Positions 38,501-50,744 of a stretch of DNA of 64,000 nt are shown here, piece after piece. Each line of letters begins with the position of its first letter. The first letter of the stretch is position 1. Origin of the DNA: Marchantia polymorpha subsp. ruderalis. Lineage: Eukaryota; Streptophyta; Marchantiopsida; Marchantiales; Marchantiaceae. The position numbers and the translations under genes are program-made. The notes beneath the pieces were generated by a model. It made no database searches. It was not told where the DNA came from and saw only the letters and a list, made by a program, of their open reading frames with translations. The stretch lies in assembly GCA_037833965.1 (NCBI GenBank), contig AP031351.1, positions 16,876,501 through 16,940,500 of the forward strand, written 5' to 3'.

Positions 38501-41500
38501 ATGCCCAGTTCGTTACAACAATCGAAGTCACTGGTTGCGTTCATTTCCCGTTTGAAATCCAAAGCATTATCAATGGTGAGTTTGGGCAGCGCCGGTATAG
38601 ATAACATACAACACCCTCATGTTTATGTTAGATGTTTTAAGCATGTTCAATTACGTGTTTCTTACCTCTACATAGTTATTGAAGGTGCATGAATGTTTTC
38701 CTTTTCTCCTAACTCAGCCATTTGGTTCAAAACAGCTGCTAAAATTTTGCGAGACTGAGTCGGTGTGCTTTCTGGACGAAGTTGCAGCAGAGCCTCAAAG
38801 CATGCAATTGGCTGAACTTGTTGCTTGTGAGGTGAGTTAGTACTCTGTTGGCTGGGCAAGGTTGTTTCTTCCTCTCTGTACCTATACTTCGGTATGGCGT
38901 TTTATCTTAAGAAAGTTTCATCACGGTGCTATTTAGCTACGTTACCGTTGGGATCCATCAGTCCTTTTTTCTGACCAATGCTGCTCTCAGGATTCTCTAA
39001 GTAGAGAACTTTGATGTTTTTCTCTGGTAGGTAGGTCCTCGCTTTGGTCAGAAGTGCCTTATTAGAGGAGCCGAGGCGAATCGAAGACGCTGAAACTGAG
39101 CAGAATCCTATGGGGTCTTTGCACATAAATGCTATGCGCCTAGCCGATCTTTTCTCGGACGATTCCAACTTTCGGAACTTGGTGATGGATGGCATTGTAG
39201 GTCACGCCCACCTTTTCTCAATCTTGACGATGCGTTTTTTTGTCGTTTTTGGTGTCTGAATCTGAGTGGTAGTTCTGATCGGTGATTGGACATGTTTTGG
39301 CTAATATTACCAGGCCCCAGATCTGGGAACAGTTCTGGCAGCACCACCGGGTGTATTCACCTCTCGTTGGTGTGAGGGTGATATAGCCGTTAACTTGGCA
39401 AAGGGAGAGATGGATGCAATTTTAGTCTATGACCCCTTTCAGGCAGCAGGTGCAGCAATGATAGCATCTGTAAAAGGTGCTACAGCCCCCGTATCTGGCT
39501 CCCCTGGAGACTCCCTTCAACCGTTAGAAGAGATGGAAACAGGATGTGTGCTCTCAATAGAGAGCACTTCACCTGATCTATATGCACGAGAACGCTCAGC
39601 ACTGCTTGTCAAGCTTTTCGCTAATCTCACCTGCTTCAATCCAGAGGTTTGCTCAGGTAAGGTTTTATAATGTAGATCCTAGAAGAGCATTTATTATCGT
39701 TGGTTCGATCCTCAGATTATGCCACCTGATAAAAGTTCTATGTCGAGATTGAGCAATCCGCTCCAAATTGTATATTTAATCGTAAGAAGCATAGTAATTT
39801 GCTCATTTTCCGATTAGTACGCTATCTGTCTGATCTAGAGAGGGTTTTCTGTTTGCAATCTTATATTACTCTTAGCTTTTCGCACTCTCTCAAAATTGTC
39901 AACATGAACGTTGTCCCGGTTCCCCTTGTGTTTATGCAGTGGATGAGAAGGATCGCTTTTTGCACGTTTTCGTGGAGTGTCTTGCTTCAGGACCTCTGAT
40001 GAAATCCAGCAGCTCTCATTTTTTGACTCCAGAGCAGACTGCTGTCCGTATTTGCGAGAATTTGTGTAAGGAGCTGCTGTTTGAGTGTCTTGAACACCGT
40101 ATTTCGCGTATGTGACTTGACAACGAAGCTGTTGCATTAAATCTATGTTTGTTATGATAACTTATTATATAGTCAACTGGTTGTCTATCAGATGTGTTGC
40201 TTGATCATGTGGTGTCATCCTCACATACGGTTAACGATGAAGACTTGTCTCTTGTCAGGTATTGCTCTTTCATATTTAACAAGAAGATTCAGATGTAGTT
40301 TTAGAAAATTTACGCTTACTCCAACTAGCTTCACTTTGGAGTTGACGTGGTCCGGATGTAGCTTTGTGTAGACTTTGCTTCGCTCACTTGAGTTGTTTGA
40401 GCAGCATGATGTGTTGTACCTACTGCAATGGTAAATGCTCACCGACATTAAAGCTTGTGTAATACGGCTGCTTGTGGTCTGAAACTTCACATTCATCTGA
40501 CAATGTGGATTTCCTTCTCTTCTTCTTTGTTAGGATGTGCTGACTTGCTAGTGCAGATGTTTCAAGTGTCCCCTTCTGATTCCGTGCATAATCTGGCCGC
40601 AGCCAATTCTCTGACGCACTTCACCATGCAATTTGCCCATCTCCACCCTCTGACGAATCAACCTGTCTGGTATATCTCAGACTCGAAACCTTGGCCCTCT
40701 TAACTAAGGCAATATGCATCAATAGAGTTAATTTATAGATAGTTTGGTGTACATACATCTACTTGTAGTATGCACTTTCAAAATTTATTATGAGCATAAA
40801 GATGTATGCAGATCTTTCAAGATTTGTATGTTATATTCTAGTATAAGTAGTGTGGTCTCCTTTGCAATCCTGATGCGTAGTGAGCAAGGTCGGCAAGTTT
40901 ATGCGTAGTCCGTGTAAACTTGCTGACCACGAATCAGGTGTTTCTTATTAGTCAGAGATATAGTAACTTTCTCCGCACTGAATCGTGAAAATCCTTTAAT
41001 TGTCTACAGCTCCCTGATGTCTGCCGTTAACAGTTTTCGTTTGACTTCTCGTCATCAATATGATGTAGCCACCAAGATTGAAAATGTAAAATCTAAGCGT
41101 TCAAAATTGTAGTGAAAGTATTTCATTGACATGCCTTGATGTTTGCGTGGTGACAGCAATAAGAGATTTGTACTTCGTGACATTGACATGCTTAGCAGTG
41201 TAGCCCTAGTTTGCATGCGGTTTTTGTCTGCACTAACTGGTGTCTGCTTCCCCAGGCTGCCCCAGTCGTGAGTTACCTGCGAGATGCACACGAGAAAAAA
41301 TTGCTGATGATACATACTCGCCGTCAAGAGCTTCCTCGTTGGCAGAAGATTTATCAAAGTTCAATGGAGCTTCAGGAGAAGGAAGCTGTGGCTGTTTCTG
41401 TACGACCAAATGCTGTCTATGACAGAGGAGTTCCATGTCAAAATGGGATGGAGATTGAGAAGAAACAACAAGAGGTGAAAACCCTCTCAAGTGGTAATAA

Positions 41501-43618
41501 TGAACACCACAAGGTAGCGGATGCTCCACTAGACATGTTGCTAATTGCCATTGAAGAAATGCAGAATCTACCATCGTGCAATAAAAGCGTAATCCTTTAA
41601 CTTCAAACCCAGTCTTTTGAGTTAAGGCATGCAAGGAGTGCGAAAAATTCCTTCCTGCACAGAAAACGTAATAACACCATCTCAAACATGAACACGACTT
41701 TTCCTTGCAGATGCTTTCTTGATTCAATTGCACATCCATTCTGTTTGTTTCCTTCAGAGTTTTATATGGTTCACCAAGAGTTTCGTCAATATACATCCTT
41801 CAGACTGCACGCAGTTCGGGGATCAGTTGAATGTGGACTAGTATCGCATCAATTTGTTAAATTTTGCAAGTCTTCGTTTTTATTTTGGAGAGAATAACTT
41901 TGTCCATCCTTTTTGAGAGTATAAGGCAGTCTTTATGTACTGCTTGCAGATATTGCGTCAATCCAGCTCCATTCAACTTGCAATGTCAAGAGAGGAGAGT
42001 TCAGCTATCGCTGGTTTACATGAGGCAAGAGCCGAAAGCCTTATGGAACCTCTTGACGAACATGAATACGATGAGCGGCATATGGATGATGACGATGAGA
42101 CTCTAACAAAAGAGTTCAATGACGGTGATTTTGCTGTGGAAAGTAATGAAGACGACAATGCAAGGGGTTCACAATTCATGAGAAATCCCAAAAGACGCAG
42201 GGAGTCCAAGAAAAGTTTGGATAGTGATGAACCACCAAAGAAAAGGAAACGGAACATTATGAATGAGCGTCAGATCAAGACTATTGAAGAGGCTTTGAAA
42301 GGAGAGCCTGAAATGCAGCGGTATCCCAAGCTAATACAGCAGTGGACAAATACTCTCAATCAGATGGTATGTGGTCATTTCTGTTGATTCTGTCATAATT
42401 TCCGGAAAACGAGAGTCGAGTAAATAGCGATTCCAAATAATGTCTTTCCTAGCACCTCAAGAAAATACAAATTTCTCCTCCGAGAGTTTTGTTTCTCTAC
42501 ATGCATTTGAATTGGGAGCCTTGGTGGTTTTCCAGGGTCCAGAAATCGCTGTACACCAGCTTAAAAATTGGTAAGCCATCTAACTAATCCTGTTGAATTT
42601 CTTAGGTTTGTTTTATATTAAGAAACATTTGATCTTGATATCCCCTCAGGATGCTTAGAGGTGGAGGTCTGTGACTTAGTGCAGATTTCTACTTTTGTCC
42701 TGACAGCGAAAGCTAGAATCATATATAAGAAAGTAAATCAACTATGTCTACCACTTTCTCCGTTTAATATTTCTAGGCCAGACTCTCATTACTTAAGCGG
42801 CTCTATATTCCGTCTGTCCTTACAACGTATTCATAAGCATAAAAAAGCAAAGCAATAATTTCTTTACTGTTGCTTAAGCATAATGACAAAGGAAACCAAA
42901 CCGAATGGCAAATTTAGACGACGAAGGGAAGAAGAATCTTCTTCTGATAAATCTTCTTCTGATCAGGCTTAACAACAGAAAAGCGAGGCTAGCGCGGATA
43001 GCTAGAGAAGAACGAGCTGCAGAGGGCGATATGCGAGGTGAGAATTCTCGCCACACGAGGTCCGCTCTGGGAATTATGGGGGAGCAGTCGCAGGATATGA
43101 CTGTCACCCCTCCTGGGTCTCCCGAAGGTACCAGAAGTGTGGACGGGAGTCAAAGAGATTCCGGCACCAAACAGCGAACAAGCAAGTCCTCCCGATCAGT
43201 GAGCAAGAGGGACTCTCAAGACAGAGGGACAACTCCAGAACTTTCAAATTTGGAGCCTGGTCACAAGCATCTAGGTGCTGACACGCTGGATTCACGAGGC
43301 GGTTCATCCTCAAACAGAGGAGGAAAGTGTAATTTAGGTCATGGTCAGTATGTTTCTCTTAGGGATAATGAAGACAAAGAAGTTGCATTAGGATACATTG
43401 TGCAATTGGACGGGGTCTGGCAGAGTAGAGATCTTGAAGAACAGAGTCTTTGTGTGATACAAGTGGTAGAATTCAAAGTGGATAAAACATCCAAATTGCC
43501 CTACCCTTCCAACTTGACAGGGTCATCATTTGAAGAAGCTGAAACACTACTTGGGAAAATCAGGGTTGCTTGGCACAAAGACAAGATTGAAATTGTCCAG
43601 GACGGTATCAGGAAGTAG
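35528..43618 (+). CDS. NDX: Nodulin homeobox protein NDX, 16 coding exons
   Basis: Exons by phase and homology: 35528-35668, 35849-36004, 36128-36211, 37035-37163, 37958-38182, 38444-38575, 38736-38831, 39035-39196, 39314-39656, 39940-40065, 40192-40258, 41010-41064, 41256-41588, 41950-42366, 42536-42570 and 42967-43618. Together they give 3,153 nt and 1,050 residues. The N-terminal helical region follows plant NDX closely (VEELHGLSARDMSKLL, EPRFRYLLRGVRLLHSL, QCEASLQVLQSLCQ, INAMRLADLFSDDSNFR). An acidic/basic linker leads to the atypical homeodomain (about 780-846: KKRKRNIMNERQIKTIEEAL; recognition helix LKNWLNNRKARLAR). The C-terminal NDX domain occupies about 957-1,050 (LGHGQYVSL, DGVWQSRDLEEQ). 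In Arabidopsis NDX is nuclear, stabilises an R-loop at the FLC antisense promoter and works with PRC1 in ABA responses. Exon 12 is least certain. ATG 35,528 is the first in frame after a TTG-led open stretch. Confidence 0.9.
42238..43010 (+). other. NDX homeodomain, encoded across three exons
   Basis: The basic arm and helices 1-2 lie at the end of exon 14 (42,238-42,366). The turn before helix 3 is in a 35-nt exon (42,536-42,570: GPEIAVHQLKNW). The recognition helix continues in the last exon from 42,967 (LNNRKARLAR). The Trp codon of LKNW is split by the last intron. The N-R-K-A-R signature of NDX homeodomains is intact. Confidence 0.85.
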
Positions 43619-44572
43619 AGTACCGGTAGGTTCCTCTCCTCCGTTCCACAATCTTTGTATTATTATTCATTTCGTCATGTTACTGATGAAGAAAAGTTTA
43701 TGTCCCATCGTCTGTTATTTGCATGGGGGCCTACGTAGAGGAGGCCTTGTCCATCTTTGCCCTCGTGCTTTCTGAAGTATGTTCCATGTATGTCTCCGTC
43801 AGTTCTTCGGACTCCACAACTTGAAGGTTTGTTTCTCCTTGAACTCAGAGGGTTGTTTGTAGAGACTGTCAGGCCTCTAGTGTTGCAGCCCTCGGAGAAA
43901 TTTTGCTCAACTCAAGCCGTCACGTAGAAAGCAATCTAGCCATCATTCACAGCAGAACTTGCATGAAAAGAATTGCTGTCTCGTCGGATACGGACAATAT
44001 ATCAACTAGGACAAGAACATCATCAAGTATCAAATAACCGTAGCCGCGGCGGAGGAAGGTATGAAATAATTTGCTATGAAGTAAAAACATGATTCGCAAC
44101 TGCCCTAGTGGACATATCGCCCGTTCAGGAAAGGCCCGGTGGAAGGTCCTGGTTCACCTGGTTAAAGTTTTGGAAGAAACTGGTTGTAACTATCAATGTA
44201 CGTAGACACTTGAAGTGAACGCCATGCCACTTTTGACAGGTGCTGAGGAATTTGGAACAAGGTGGAGTGATAAACCACCTCGAAATACGCACTTAACGTG
44301 TAAGGTACATCACCCTTTGAACGTGAAAAAATCGACCTTGGTGGTTAGAGAAATCTTAATGTATTGCCAAGGAAAATAGCAGAATGCACTGCTTACTTCA
44401 GGGAGGTCTCTAAATCACGCAAATTTGCTGGTTTGATCAAGGTAAGGATGATCTTAGTATGCTTCGCAGATTCAAATATATTCTGAAAACACTGTGCTGA
44501 GGGATAAGGTTGTCCTCTGTCTTACGGAATGAATATATTACGGACATTTGAAAATCGATCCCACCTCTGACC

Positions 44573-44604
<32 letters not shown>

Positions 44605-47600
44605 CATAATATGTACAAAGTACTTTTGTACCTTCTATAGTCTGGATGTTCGTGGAATAAACTTATCTGGCTCCTTAAAAATGAAAAAGATAACAACTCA
44701 CCCAACAAAGTGTGTTTTCAGAACACCACGTTTTGAAGGACTGGAGTTTTTTAGCAGCTTCAAGGAGTCAGAAAAGAAGATAATTGGAAATGGAAAGACG
44801 GAGGTGTTAGAATAAGTTAAATTAGAAAGTTACTCTTAGTGTCCTAATATTACACAAGACTTGATAACTGTATCAGTGTCCAAAGGAGTGGACTCAGATA
44901 TTCAATTATCGATTACACTACCTTTATAAACTAACGTTGTAGACTACTACACTATATGTACAGGACTTCTTACTGATCAAAACAATCTGACTGATCACAA
45001 ATCAGTGATTCCAACAGGAGGAAGATAGCAAGAAGGTTGGGAAGTGAAAAGCCTAGTGATTAGGCAGATTAGGCAGCTATAAGGGCTGGCTAGGCTTCGT
45101 ACGTAAGCGATCGGATACACAGAATTATCTCGAAACGAATCATTTCAATGGCATTTATAATGTGGGAGTGTATTTGGTCGCTGCAACCAAGTCAAACCGG
45201 GCTCGATTTTGAGTTTTACTCATCACATCGAGCTCGTTGAGCTCAGTTTGGCTTTTAGCCTTCAGGGAATGCTTGCTCTATGAAACGTTGACCTGTCATC
45301 GTGTACGTCCGGATCGTCTGCATGCTCCAAAATATGCAGGATTGTAGGACTTGCAAATACCAGGAACGGTGACATGATTCGAGGTGTGCAACATGAGGAG
45401 AGTCTCAACAAGCTGCTCCCAAATTGAGTCCTTTCATTAATAATAAAAGACGTTTTAATGGGACGTGATCATCTGATAACCTGGAGTCTCGGAAAGAATA
45501 TGCTTTTCTGAAGATCTGAGGTGATTTCATGAGCATTATTACTTTCCACCTTCCTATTCTACTTCTATATGGTCCGGACTTCTGACCTTTCGCAATGCTC
45601 AAAGTCCGATCCAGGTATATTCCTATTTGGATCACGAGGTCCGGAACTTCTCGACAAGCTCAGCGTAAAACTCACTTTCTCTTCCTTCGACAGTCGGGAT
45701 TTTTTAACAACGAGGGAAGTCGAGCCCTGATCCAGCCCGCGTTTCCATCTCAACAATCGGATGTTGGCATGCACACAATCGCTCTAGCACTTGCGATGAA
45801 GACATTTTAGCGGAATTCGGAGCTCAGACGGTCCTCACCTCCAGATCGAAGAGATTGTTTGCGGTCGACAGGGCAACATGACTCCATATCAAGGGTCCGC
45901 TCTTCCGGAGGAAAGAGATGTGCATCAGGTTCTGCGTTCCGATAAAAAGAACGACTTCAGCTGAAGCAAGTTTTGGTATACGAGTGAGCGAGATCTTCTT
46001 CAATGGTACTTTTTGTAACCTGACCAGTTGTCACACATTGACGTGAGCAGATAGAAGGAAGAAAACCGAGAGCTTGGCATTCTGCAGTCCCACCGAAACT
46101 GACATCTGATTCGATATTGGTTCAGACACAGATACGAGGATGTTCTGAGACAGTACGCTCGAGTTTCACATCGACAGCCTCGGAGGCTGTGTTCAGAGGC
46201 TCTCTTTCTGGACTTGTGAGCAAACGGTGGATTGCTCTACAACGAATCATCCATTGCGCCCGCGTCGTTAACATGGAAGTCTATTCAAAGTCCAGCAGAT
46301 ATATGATAATCTTTTTTCCCGGTTACTACTGTAACAGTGCTTGCTCACTCGAAGGCTGGACTTGTGATCAACAGCTTTCACTATTCTGATAATTCATTTG
46401 ATTCTCGATTTCAGACTGCGAATCTTTATTTCTCTGATTCGTTGTCCGTTATTTCCACGCATGAGTGAGTGGGGGAGAGAGAGAACTTGGGATCAGTTTA
46501 CTATGTCTTTGACTATCGGAATGATAAATTGGATTCCAGGCATAAATGCTAGCGTGTCAGCTCAGAATATCGGATGAACGAACTTTCAACGATTTCCTCG
46601 AAGGTGAAAAACGATGATTTCTCGATCCAATTTTCCTTATTGTAATCAGAATTGCTCGGAAATTTCAGACCCGATTTTGATGGCAGATGTCCTCTATCTG
46701 CATATGGAATAATGTGCTACTAAAGTAGCGAGGTTCCATCCCATATAACATACTCAATTGCAATATGAGCAGCGTGTACACTCCTTAACTATTTACTGTA
46801 TGAGACTGTAAATTCTGCAAAACTCATCGAGTTCTCAGATACAGCTCGCGCTATCTCGTCAACGTGATTCCGATCGCTCGCTTGATCTGCAGACGAGGCG
46901 TTTGTCCAGATCGAGGGAATGAGAATTATCCATAAATATACTCATTCGTGGGAGAGGATAATCTAACACTAACGTACCGACTCTTGTCCCATATTCACGA
47001 CGAGGTGTACGTATTGCACAGCCACAGAAGAATGAAGGACCCTGAAAGATGGCACCGTTCAGAAGCCTATGCTGCTTGTTTCTGACGGATCTCGTCACGA
47101 CCTCTGGAGCAGTTGAGCTACTCGTTTGGGCGAAGATTTGTTCTCTTGTGGGCAGCTGAAGCATGACAAGCGCAGTCAATCAGGAGTCCTCGATCCACAA
47201 GGCCGGCCGGCCGTTCACGATGAGCCAAAGGAGAACCTCAAACTCGCCATCCGGATGCAGTTCCATGTCCGCAGTCACATGCGGAGGTGCAGGTCCGGCC
47301 CTTTCAGAACTTCTCGTGGCCTGATTCTCTTCTCCGAATCCTGCTCTTGGGATCAAAATGTGCAGCTGACAGATTTCGTCATGACTGGAGGCTGCCGAGG
47401 CTGCCAAAAGCACTCAGTCCAGGTGTCGCTTCTTGAGCCGTCGATGGTCGCGACTAAACTCGTGACGTAGCGACTAAACTCGTTGCGGTATCCGCCGCGA
47501 CTGCAGCACGACGGCTTTCTCCAAAATGACGGGGAACTTCGAAGTACCCGTTCAAAAACCGGCGAGTCCAGATCTTACGTGCAGGTCGTACTTCCTTCAA

Positions 47601-47820
47601 GTGCCGGGTCACGCCGGATCTCGCTAGCTCTGGAATTCGAGAAGGAAACGACGAAAGGACTTTCTGCTCATTGGGTCGGAACTAATGGCGGCCACGCTTC
47701 CCGGGCCTCTAGAGTGCAACAGATCTGGTGATGAGCATGAGGCAAACGTTTTCGCTCATGTTCCATCCGCACACAATCGATAGTTTCCATCATTGCAACT
47801 CTCACTTTAAGATTAGAAGA
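43619..47820. other. Unassigned region 3' of NDX
   Basis: Starts with the presumed NDX 3' UTR. Contains a TA/TGTA microsatellite at 44,573-44,605 and moderately GC-rich stretches at 45,400-45,800 and 46,850-47,750 with overlapping frames on both strands (longest about 114 codons at 47,126-47,470). None shows a recognisable domain. A short direct repeat (GCGACTAAACTCGT) occurs at about 47,451 and 47,470. Confidence 0.4.
44573..44605. repeat. TA/TGTA microsatellite
   Basis: About eleven TA units followed by three TGTA units. Confidence 0.95.
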
Positions 47821-48029
47821 TGAATTCTATATTAGCTTTGTATTTTTTCAATTTATTTAAGAATTCTGCATGAAATTTATAATTTTTGGTATTCAAAAAT
47901 TAAAAAAACTCATTAAATATTTAAATCTTGAAAAATCCAATATATTCAATTTTAGAATATTGGTAAATCCTTATAACCATTTTATACTAAAAATTTATAA
48001 AAGTGATATCATCCAACATTTAATTCTAG

Positions 48030-48800
48030 ACAGATCCAAAATTTTCAATTCCTAAATTGGTACTTAGAGTTGATTATTCATCATGGAAATTGAATTTTTT
48101 AATATTACAAAATAACACAAGAATTTTTTAATGTGATATTGAAAAAATCATCTGTATTATATCTATCATGAACATCACCAGATGAATTGCACATGGCATA
48201 TATGTGTGGCATCCTAATCCATGGTAAATTATTTCTCAAAATCAAACTTTTGAACCATATTGGTTAAATGAATTTTAATACTTTTGATTTTCATATCTCA
48301 ATTCATAACCATTCTTGTCACATTTTCAACATTTCATAATTTTTCTCTCTAGAGATATCGTTAAATTTGAATGTATCTTTAAATCCATCCAAAATGCTTG
48401 TAATCATGAATATGATCTATTTTGAGTCACATTCAATGACAATCAAAAGAAGATGATGGAATAGTTAGCAATACCATTTTCTGTTTTAAATCATTGATTA
48501 ACAAAACACTGATAACTTATTGTTGCATTTACAATAAGCTGAAAGTGATTTTTGATCTATCACAATGAAACAACACTCATGATTGTGATAGATAAGAAAT
48601 AGATGATTAATCAAGAGATGAAAATGTTTATCACTTATTTCCTCTATAAGGTTTCCAAGATTAATGAAAAAAATAATTGAACGATCAATATGAATTTCAA
48701 ATTTTTTGCCAAATTTTTGCCATAAGTATATTAGCTTCAAGGAGTTACGATCTATTTGACAACTTTTGAAGATGACATTGTTGCTCAAAATTTTTAAACA
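48030..48800 (+). pseudogene. Possible decayed copia gag fragment
   Basis: In an AT-rich context the plus strand reads DYSSWKLNF near 48,070, resembling the NYxSWK motif at the start of copia gag, and LASRSYDLFDNFE near 48,735, resembling the LPxSYD motif later in gag. Spacing is plausible for one gag, but stops are many and the similarity is short. Confidence 0.35.
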
Positions 48801-49329
48801 AAAGATGATTTTCGATGTACTCATTTAACTACTTCAAAGCTAGAGTCTATAAATGAAATATCACAATACTCTATGACTTCTAAGACTCGACAGACGCCAC
48901 ATTTAACGAATATAGCTTAGATTCGGCACACGATTCAACGGAAGCAAAGAGTGTAATTTTACTCCATTTATTCAACTTCATGATAAACACGACATGAATT
49001 ATTGAAAAAGATATCAAATTAGCTCGAGAGGAATATCAAGTGGTTCCAAAGCGGGGTTCAAATCTGTATTTTATCATCTTAGATCTAGCTCCCATCGACT
49101 CTATGAATTAATATTCATTGTCCTACTTCGCTCAACAGTTCAATTAATGCATTGATGCAAGTTCTATACCAGAGGTGCCGGAGCCCAAGCTGCAAATACT
49201 CATTCGATACATGACAAAGTTTTTGTACATGAGTGTGAGTCGTTGTTTCACTAGAACGGATCAAGAATCTTCATTTTGAACACTATACGACACTATTTTG
49301 TTTGGAAAATGTGTTCCAATGTAAGGTTC

Positions 49330-49579
49330 TGTGAACAATAAAGACTAGAAAACATTAAGCACAGAATATCAAGTCACAGCCAAAAAACGATATATCGTGA
49401 TTAACTCTCAAGAAGAGTGCTACGTCCATCAAAAAAACTCACTCACGCACACGAGAGTTATACTCGTGAAGTGTTTTTTAAGTAATACACAAACCCTGGA
49501 GTATAAATACCATAGCACCAACAACTCTCATAGCTATTATTGACCTGAGGTTACTCCTTAACCGAAGTTAACCTCAACA
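49330..49579 (-). repeat. 3' LTR of the older element
   Basis: 250 bp, TGTGAAC...CTCAACA on the plus strand. Contains GAGTATAAATACC (about 49,499-49,511). It is adjacent to the polypurine tract on its right and GGTTC on its left. Confidence 0.75.
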
Positions 49580-49637
49580 ATCTCCCCCTTAACTCGTGTT
49601 CAGGATACCTTAAACTCTCTAACCTATGTTAATACTC

Positions 49638-49663
49638 GGGGGGGGGGGGGGGGGGGGGGGGGG
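49638..49663 (+). repeat. Run of 26 G
   Basis: Uninterrupted G homopolymer directly before AATTCTAGACGG. The homologous place in the related internal repeat reads ACTCCGGGAGAAGTTCTAGACG, so it looks like expansion of a GGG. The true length may differ from the assembly. Confidence 0.9.
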
Positions 49664-50571
49664 AATTCTAGACGGAAACCTAACACAAGATCAATCTTTA
49701 AACAAAAGTTAACTAGAACTAAGCCGTAGCCATAATATGATAGAGTAATAACATATATAGGTAACTATCAATCTCCCCCTTGACTGGTGTTAAGGAATAT
49801 CAGTCACATCTCTAACCTATACTATTACTCCGGGAGAAGTTCTAGACGTATGCCTATCACAAGGCCCCTCTTTAAACGAGAGTTAACTAGAATCAACCAG
49901 TAGCCATAATTGGATAGAGTAATAATGTACAGAGATAACTCAACAATCTTGTTGTTTGTGATTGATCACGTCCGCGATCGTTACCGTCGCTTGCGATTGA
50001 CCTCGCTCACGCCTTACTGCACTCACGACTTACCGCTACCATGCCTTACCGCGCCCGCAACTTACTGCGTGCACGCCTTATGGAGCCCACAACTCACCGT
50101 CGCCCGCGACGGTGAGTTGTGGGGAATTCTAGACGGAAACCTAACACAAGATCAATCTTTAAACAAAAGTTAACTAGAACTAAGCCGTAGCCATAATATG
50201 ATAGAGTAATAACATATATAGGTAACTATCAATCTCCCCCTTGACTGGTGTTAAGGAATATCAGTCACATCTCTAACCTATACTATTACTCCGGGAGAAG
50301 TTCTAGACGTATGCCTATCACAAGGCCCCTCTTTAAACGAGAGTTAACTAGAATCAACCAGTAGCCATAATTGGATAGAGTAATAATGTACAGAGATAAC
50401 TCAACAATCTTGTTGTTTGTGATTGATCACGTCCGCGATCGTTACCGTCGCTTGCGATTGACCTCGCTCACGCCTTGCTGCACTCACGACTTACCGCTAC
50501 CATGCCTTACCACGCCCGCAACTTACTGCGTGCACGCCTTATGGAGCCCACAACTCACCGTCGCCCGCGAC
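49663..50571. repeat. Direct tandem repeat, 461-bp period
   Basis: Copy A is 49,663-50,110 and copy B is 50,124-50,571, with only isolated differences seen (for example CGCCTTACTGC versus CGCCTTGCTGC, ACCGCGCCC versus ACCACGCCC). Each copy contains two diverged sub-units of about 160-180 bp (landmarks TCTAGACG, AGTTAACTAGAA, GTAGCCATAAT, GATAGAGTAATAA). The junction carries a perfect 17-bp inverted repeat. Confidence 0.9.
50086..50123. repeat. Perfect inverted repeat at the tandem junction
   Basis: Arms 50,086-50,102 and 50,107-50,123 (17 bp) are perfectly complementary around a 4-nt loop (CCCG). It joins the end of copy A to the beginning of copy B. Confidence 0.9.
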
Positions 50572-50650
50572 TTATTGCATCCACGCCTTACTGCGCTCGC
50601 AATTCATCGTCGCCTGCGACTTACTGCGTTGATTTGTCGTCAACTGTCCC
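50560..50650. repeat. Short GC-rich minisatellite (CGCCCGCGACTTACTGC-type)
   Basis: Degenerate units such as CCCGCAACTTACTGCGTGCACGCCTTA, written here only in part, recur from about 50,000 (and in copy B from 50,460) to about 50,630 with roughly 25-30-bp spacing. They probably belong to the repetitive gag/linker of the older element. Confidence 0.55.
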
Positions 50651-50744
50651 ATCAGCCATCGTTGTTGGCTGTCACAGTCAACCTCGAATTATCAACTGCG
50701 TTCATCTTGACACCATGGTTACCAACCTAACCTGATTGACCTTC

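Noticed and set aside
41233-41796. 187-codon minus frame across an NDX exon
   Set aside because: It is the complement of the well-supported exon 41,256-41,588.
47126-47470. 114-codon plus frame and its antisense neighbours as a possible gene
   Set aside because: No recognisable domain, start context or supporting neighbour; left as unassigned.
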